Assembly: GCA_002309305.1 (NCBI GenBank)
Contig: DBWR01000013.1
Span: 1 to 7,854, forward strand
DNA from: Treponema sp. UBA1233
GTDB taxonomy: Bacteria > Spirochaetota > Spirochaetia > Treponematales > Treponemataceae
Direction of reading: 5' to 3'
DNA length: 7,854 nucleotides
Below the pieces are notes generated by a model. That model was not told the DNA's origin. It searched no databases and saw only the letters and a program-made list of their open reading frames with translations. The position numbers and the translations under genes are program-made. The first letter of the stretch is position 1. The number at the start of each line of letters is the position of its first letter. This document shows positions 4,823-7,854 of this stretch, one piece after another.

Positions 4823-6172
4823 CTATTCCCTGAACACGATAGAATCACGGCGCAAGTCTGAGCAAGGCTTCCACTCCTGCATCGGGCTTCCGTCGGCATC
4901 GTTTCCGTTGGGGTCACCTGTCTTTATGAAGTTGCACAGGTAGTTGCACATCTTTCGTGCCACGTCATAATGTTTTCCAACAAACGGCCTCCAGCATTTG
5001 GTAAGGGTTTCAAACCAGAACCACAGGTCAACAGAATGGAATTTTCCGGGATTGTCCCAACCGGGTATTCCCACATCAAACTGATAGGTATAAACAGGAT
5101 TTTTGTCTCCGTTTTTCTGGGTCAGCTCCAGATATTTCTTCAGGCCCAACTCTATTGAATTCACTTTTTCACTTGATCCTGGAGGGGCGAAGGTAAACTC
5201 GTCTGTAGTCCAGCCCATCAGCATCGGCACTGACTTTACGGCATTTTTTTCAAATGCTTCGAACACTTCATATTTGATGAATTTTTCATCCCGTACAGGA
5301 AGCCATGTTGCAATCGATTTTGCATGTCCACCGTATTCATCCCACTTTTTGCGCAGTTCTTCCGTAGTGAATTTTCTTGCCTCTTCCAGATTTTTTGCCC
5401 CGATAAAGTTGAAAAAATCCTCTCCCTTCTTTTCAGCTTCTTCCAGAGTTGCAGGGGTCATAATGTTGTTTCCCGGCATGATGAATATTCCACTGTGGCA
5501 TACTGCCCTGTTAAAGAGACCGTTTTCCTGTCCGTACAGAATCTGGTTCATGACACTGCCACCGCCCGCCGACTGACCACCGATGGTTATGTTGTCCGGA
5601 TCTCCGCCAAAAGCCTGAATGTTTTCCTTTACCCACTTGAGCGCCATCCTCTGGTCCAAGAGTCCGAAATTGGCAGGTTCATCAGGATTTTCCGCGGTGA
5701 TGTCCTTATGGCACATAAAGCCGAACATGTTCAATCTGTATGCAAGGGTAACGACCACAATCTTTCGTCGTGCAATGCGTTCCCCGTCAAATTCCATTTC
5801 AGCAGTAAATCCAGTCTGAAAACCGCCCCCATAAATCCAGACATAGACAGGAAGCTTTTCATCCGCCTCATTTGCAGGAGTCCAAACATTAAGGTAAAGG
5901 CAGTCCTCGCTCATAGGAATGTCCTTGTCCACCGACCATTCACGACAGTACAAGTCATTAGGATCATAATACGGTGTCGGCTGAACAGAGATGGGAGCAA
6001 AATTCCAAGCCTTAAGAGTCCCCTCCCATTTTTCCGCCGGAACAGGAGCATGCCACCTCAACTCCCCCACAGGAGGCTTCGCAAACGGAATCCCCTTAAA
6101 AGCCGTAATCCTAGGATCCGCAGCCGGTATCCCTTCAATCTTCCCCAACTTAGTCTGAACAACTCTAAGCAT
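4823..6172 (-). CDS. Type-B carboxylesterase
   Basis: This 449-residue carboxylesterase/lipase-family hydrolase cleaves carboxylic esters. The N-terminal strand region reads FKGIPFAKPPVGELRW (25-40). It has the type-B signature EDCLYLNVW (89-97), the oxyanion loop YGGGF (114-118) and the nucleophile motif GGQSAGG with Ser201. The acid is probably Glu325 (TTDEFTF), and His379 (KFHSVDLWFWFE) completes the triad. No signal peptide is visible, so a cytoplasmic location is likely. It is shorter than typical members (about 490-550 residues). The Glu-to-His spacing is 54 residues, against about 89 in B. subtilis p-nitrobenzyl esterase as I recall it, so a helical segment seems to be missing there. 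The start is supported by AGAGG 7 bases before the ATG. The substrate is unknown; small acyl or plant-derived esters are possible in a gut organism. Confidence 0.92.
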   Translation of the reverse strand: MLRVVQTKLGKIEGIPAADPRITAFKGIPFAKPPVGELRWHAPVPAEKWEGTLKAWNFAPISVQPTPYYDPNDLYCREWSVDKDIPMSEDCLYLNVWTPANEADEKLPVYVWIYGGGFQTGFTAEMEFDGERIARRKIVVVTLAYRLNMFGFMCHKDITAENPDEPANFGLLDQRMALKWVKENIQAFGGDPDNITIGGQSAGGGSVMNQILYGQENGLFNRAVCHSGIFIMPGNNIMTPATLEEAEKKGEDFFNFIGAKNLEEARKFTTEELRKKWDEYGGHAKSIATWLPVRDEKFIKYEVFEAFEKNAVKSVPMLMGWTTDEFTFAPPGSSEKVNSIELGLKKYLELTQKNGDKNPVYTYQFDVGIPGWDNPGKFHSVDLWFWFETLTKCWRPFVGKHYDVARKMCNYLCNFIKTGDPNGNDADGSPMQEWKPCSDLRRDSIVFRE

Positions 6173-6209
6173 CAGTCTACCTCTTTTTTCATTTAGAATT
6201 GATTATTCC

Positions 6210-6237
6210 ATTCTATCACATAATTCCTATATTGCAA
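6210..6237 (-). promoter_or_regulatory. Promoter of the carboxylesterase gene
   Basis: On the minus strand, TTGCAA (6232-6237) and TAGAAT (6210-6215) are separated by 16 bp. The leader would be about 30 nt and contains the AGAGG ribosome binding site. Confidence 0.45.
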
Positions 6238-6250
6238 TGCCAATTATCTT

Positions 6251-6328
6251 ATGAATCCCTTAAAAAAATCCTCTGCAAATGTCTGATGTATGAATCTTTT
6301 TATAAAAATGACAGCAAATGTTTGCAGG
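6251..6328. repeat. Two degenerate 39-bp tandem units
   Basis: 6251-6289 and 6290-6328 align without gaps, 26 of 39 bases matching. Shared blocks are ATGAATC and GCAAATGT, each spaced 39 bp. The second unit runs into a small inverted repeat (GCAAA-TG-TTTGC at 6314-6325, TGCAG/CTGCA at 6323-6336). No gene is evident here. Confidence 0.4.
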
Positions 6329-6353
6329 GGGCTGCATGAATCAACATCAAAAC

Positions 6354-6450
6354 AAAATGTGCGGAATCGGAGGCTGACACGCAACAACATCTGCACAAAC
6401 GAAGTGCGGAAGCCGTTGTTGTGGGGCAGACTCCGATGGGAGCACATTTT
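6354..6450. other. Long stem-loop element (candidate structured RNA or dispersed palindromic repeat)
   Basis: Nested pairing spans 97 bases. AAAATGTGC (6354-6362) pairs with GCACATTTT (6442-6450), and ATCGGAG (6366-6372) with CTCCGAT (6431-6437). CTG (6374-6376) pairs with CAG (6427-6429), CAACAAC (6382-6388) with GTTGTTG (6415-6421), and CTGCAC (6391-6396) with GTGCGG (6404-6409) around loop AAACGAA. The internal loops are short and purine-rich (GGA/GGGA; ACACG/TGGGG, which adds a G-U and two C-G pairs). About 32 base pairs in 97 nt is far beyond chance. It may be a non-coding RNA, a MITE/REP-like repeat, or a transcription-stopping structure; the downstream sequence is T-rich but has no immediate T-run. 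There is no gene between 6173 and 6547. Confidence 0.8.
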
Positions 6451-6479
6451 ATATTGTTTAATTTTTTATGCTGAAACCC

Positions 6480-6508
6480 TTTAAACTATTGCAATATTGT
6501 TGTAAAAT
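6480..6508 (+). promoter_or_regulatory. Candidate ackA promoter
   Basis: TTTAAA (6480-6485) and TAAAAT (6503-6508) are separated by 17 bp. The expected start near 6515 gives a leader of about 33 nt with AGAGGA. The -35 match is moderate. Confidence 0.4.
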
Positions 6509-6517
6509 GAATTCATT
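6506..6517. promoter_or_regulatory. 12-bp perfect palindrome at the predicted ackA start site
   Basis: AATGAATTCATT is a perfect inverted repeat overlapping the -10 end and the predicted transcription start, a position suited to an operator. At this length and AT content it could be chance. Confidence 0.25.
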
Positions 6518-6547
6518 CAATTTTCTTATTTACAGAGGAATTTTTTT

Positions 6548-7854
6548 ATGGCAATGGTTATTTTAACTTTGAACTGCGGTTCTTCATCTGCAAAATATCA
6601 GGTTTACGACTGGGACAACAAGGAAGTTCTGGCAAATGGTGTTGTTGAACGAATTGGAATTGAAGGTTCAGGCATCACCCACAAGGCAAAGGGCAACAAG
6701 ACAGAAATCAAGAGCCCCTGTCCAACCCACAAGGAGGCCATTGAGCTCATCCTCAAGACAATCACAGACAAGGAAGTCGGCGTAATCGAAGACATGTCCG
6801 TAATCAAGTCTGTAGGCCACCGTGTTTTGCATGGAGGCGACAAGTTTACAAAGAGCGTTGTCATTACACCGGAAGTTCTTGAGACATTCCGTTCCGTACA
6901 GGATCTGGGACCGCTACACAACCCTGCAAACATCATGGGTATCGAGGCCGCACAAAAGGTCATGCCAAATGTTCCTCAGTGTGCAATCATGGACACAGCA
7001 TGGCACCAGACAATGCCGGAATCTTCGTTCATGTATGCAATCCCGCGCGAATGGTACACAAAATATTCAGCACGCCGCTACGGCTTCCATGGAACAAGCT
7101 TCCTCTACACTGCAAAGAGGGCCTCAGTACTCCTCCACAAAAAGCCTGAGGAAACAAATGTCATCATCTGCCACATCGGTAACGGTGCATCTGTATGTGC
7201 AGTGAAAAACGGAAAATGCTATGACACATCAATGGGCATCACCCCTCTTGAAGGCCTTGTCATGGGAACTAGGTCCGGTGATTTGGATCCAGCCCTGCCG
7301 TTCTACATCATGCGAAAGACTGGAATGAGTGCCGCCGAGATGGACACTGCATTGAACAAAAAGTGCGGACTTTTGGGAATCACCGAAAAGTATTCCGACC
7401 GCCGTGACATCGAGGTTGCAGCCGCTGAGGGAGATCCTCTTGCACGCCTTTCTATAGACATGGAAGTTCAGAGACTCAGGAAATACATCGGTTCATTCAT
7501 GGCAGAAATCGGACCAGTTGACGCAATCGTCTTTACCGCCGGTGTTGGAGAACGTTCACCAATCATCCGTGGTGCTTCACTTAAAGGACTGGACTTCATG
7601 GGCATCAAGATTGACATGCAGAAAAACGAATGGAGCTTTACAGGAAACGCAGAGACATGCATCTCAGCAGACGACAGCAAGGTAAAGGTATTCGTAATCC
7701 CGACAGACGAAGAGCTTGTAATGACAGAAGACGCATACGCCCTGATGAAGGGAAACTACGACGTCCACACAAAGTTCACATACAGCTTCCAGAGCCCCGA
7801 CTACGTAAACAAGGCTCGCGAAGAAGGCCTCAAGAAGGACATCGCAAAGAATCC
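6548..7854 (+). CDS. ackA: Acetate kinase (3' end beyond window)
   Basis: This enzyme interconverts acetyl phosphate plus ADP with acetate plus ATP, the substrate-level phosphorylation step of fermentation, in the cytoplasm. The 435 codons present carry the ASKHA-fold acetate kinase motifs in order: NCGSSSAKY (9-17), GHRVLHGG with Arg92 (90-97), GPLHNPANI (121-129), DTAWHQTMP with Asp149 (149-157), YGFHGTS with His181 (178-184), HIGNGAS (209-215), DTSMGITPLEGLVMGTRSGD with Arg242 (226-245), FTAGVGERSP (329-338) and PTDEEL with Glu388 (385-390). No key residue is missing. AGAGGA at 6534-6539 lies 8 bases before the ATG; a run of seven T's fills the gap. The frame is still open at the window end, at least 35 residues past the 400-residue E. 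coli enzyme, so it has a C-terminal extension. A pta gene is not seen; it may lie outside. Confidence 0.97.
   Translation, partial: MAMVILTLNCGSSSAKYQVYDWDNKEVLANGVVERIGIEGSGITHKAKGNKTEIKSPCPTHKEAIELILKTITDKEVGVIEDMSVIKSVGHRVLHGGDKFTKSVVITPEVLETFRSVQDLGPLHNPANIMGIEAAQKVMPNVPQCAIMDTAWHQTMPESSFMYAIPREWYTKYSARRYGFHGTSFLYTAKRASVLLHKKPEETNVIICHIGNGASVCAVKNGKCYDTSMGITPLEGLVMGTRSGDLDPALPFYIMRKTGMSAAEMDTALNKKCGLLGITEKYSDRRDIEVAAAEGDPLARLSIDMEVQRLRKYIGSFMAEIGPVDAIVFTAGVGERSPIIRGASLKGLDFMGIKIDMQKNEWSFTGNAETCISADDSKVKVFVIPTDEELVMTEDAYALMKGNYDVHTKFTYSFQSPDYVNKAREEGLKKDIAKN

Noticed and set aside
5324..6196. A 290-codon open frame antisense to the carboxylesterase
   Set aside because: It is the mirror of a gene with full family motifs, and its own translation has no domain or protein-like composition.
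6354..6450. Signal recognition particle RNA
   Set aside because: The length and hairpin shape fit, but the conserved GGAA tetraloop and asymmetric loop of the SRP RNA tip are absent.
6290..6484. A 64-codon open frame on the plus strand across the stem-loop element
   Set aside because: It has no ribosome binding site, its sequence is dictated by the inverted repeat, and it shows no recognisable domain. It is better explained as a by-product of the structured element.

Overview
The window looks like chromosomal DNA of a spirochaete, most likely a gut or rumen Treponema. This rests on the style of the genes (an acetate kinase with a C-terminal extension, small DUF4190 membrane proteins, an intracellular type-B carboxylesterase), the mixed moderate G+C content and sigma70-like promoters. 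The genus is an inference; there is no rRNA or other strong marker.

Layout. Positions 1-116 (minus strand) hold the first 38 codons of a Fic-family protein, apparently leaderless. A divergent intergenic region (117-280) carries a forward promoter and 4.6 copies of a 7-bp tandem repeat. It leads into a two-gene plus-strand operon: an MscS-type mechanosensitive channel (281-1198) and a membrane-anchored alpha/beta hydrolase (1218-2204). Next is a cluster of three minus-strand paralogues encoding DUF4190-type small membrane proteins of 201, 126 and 91 residues (2241-2846, 3952-4332, 4480-4755). Each has its own recognisable promoter. A plus-strand DUF3800 gene (3113-3793) splits the first two paralogues. 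Upstream of the carboxylesterase gene (4823-6172, minus) is a roughly 375-bp intergenic region with a long, well-paired stem-loop element (6354-6450). It ends with the acetate kinase gene ackA (6548 onward, plus), which runs off the window end after 435 codons.

The most interesting part is the DUF3800 unit. A consensus promoter (TTGACA, 16 bp, TATAAT) drives a short leader of about 59 nt. That leader ends in a textbook rho-independent terminator before the TTG start of the DUF3800 gene. The arrangement suggests either a small structured RNA or an attenuated leader with a competing antiterminator fold. It resembles the DUF3800 RNA motifs I recall being described upstream of such genes, and the layout of type III toxin-antitoxin loci. 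The unit is bracketed by two 40-bp near-identical direct repeats. Each repeat is a minus-strand terminator, and only one has an obvious gene to terminate. This suggests the DUF3800 unit was inserted into, or recombined within, the DUF4190 cluster.

The other genes are housekeeping or stress-envelope functions: osmotic release (MscS), acetate/ATP production (AckA) and ester hydrolysis (two serine hydrolases). No tRNA, rRNA, CRISPR array or transposase gene was seen.
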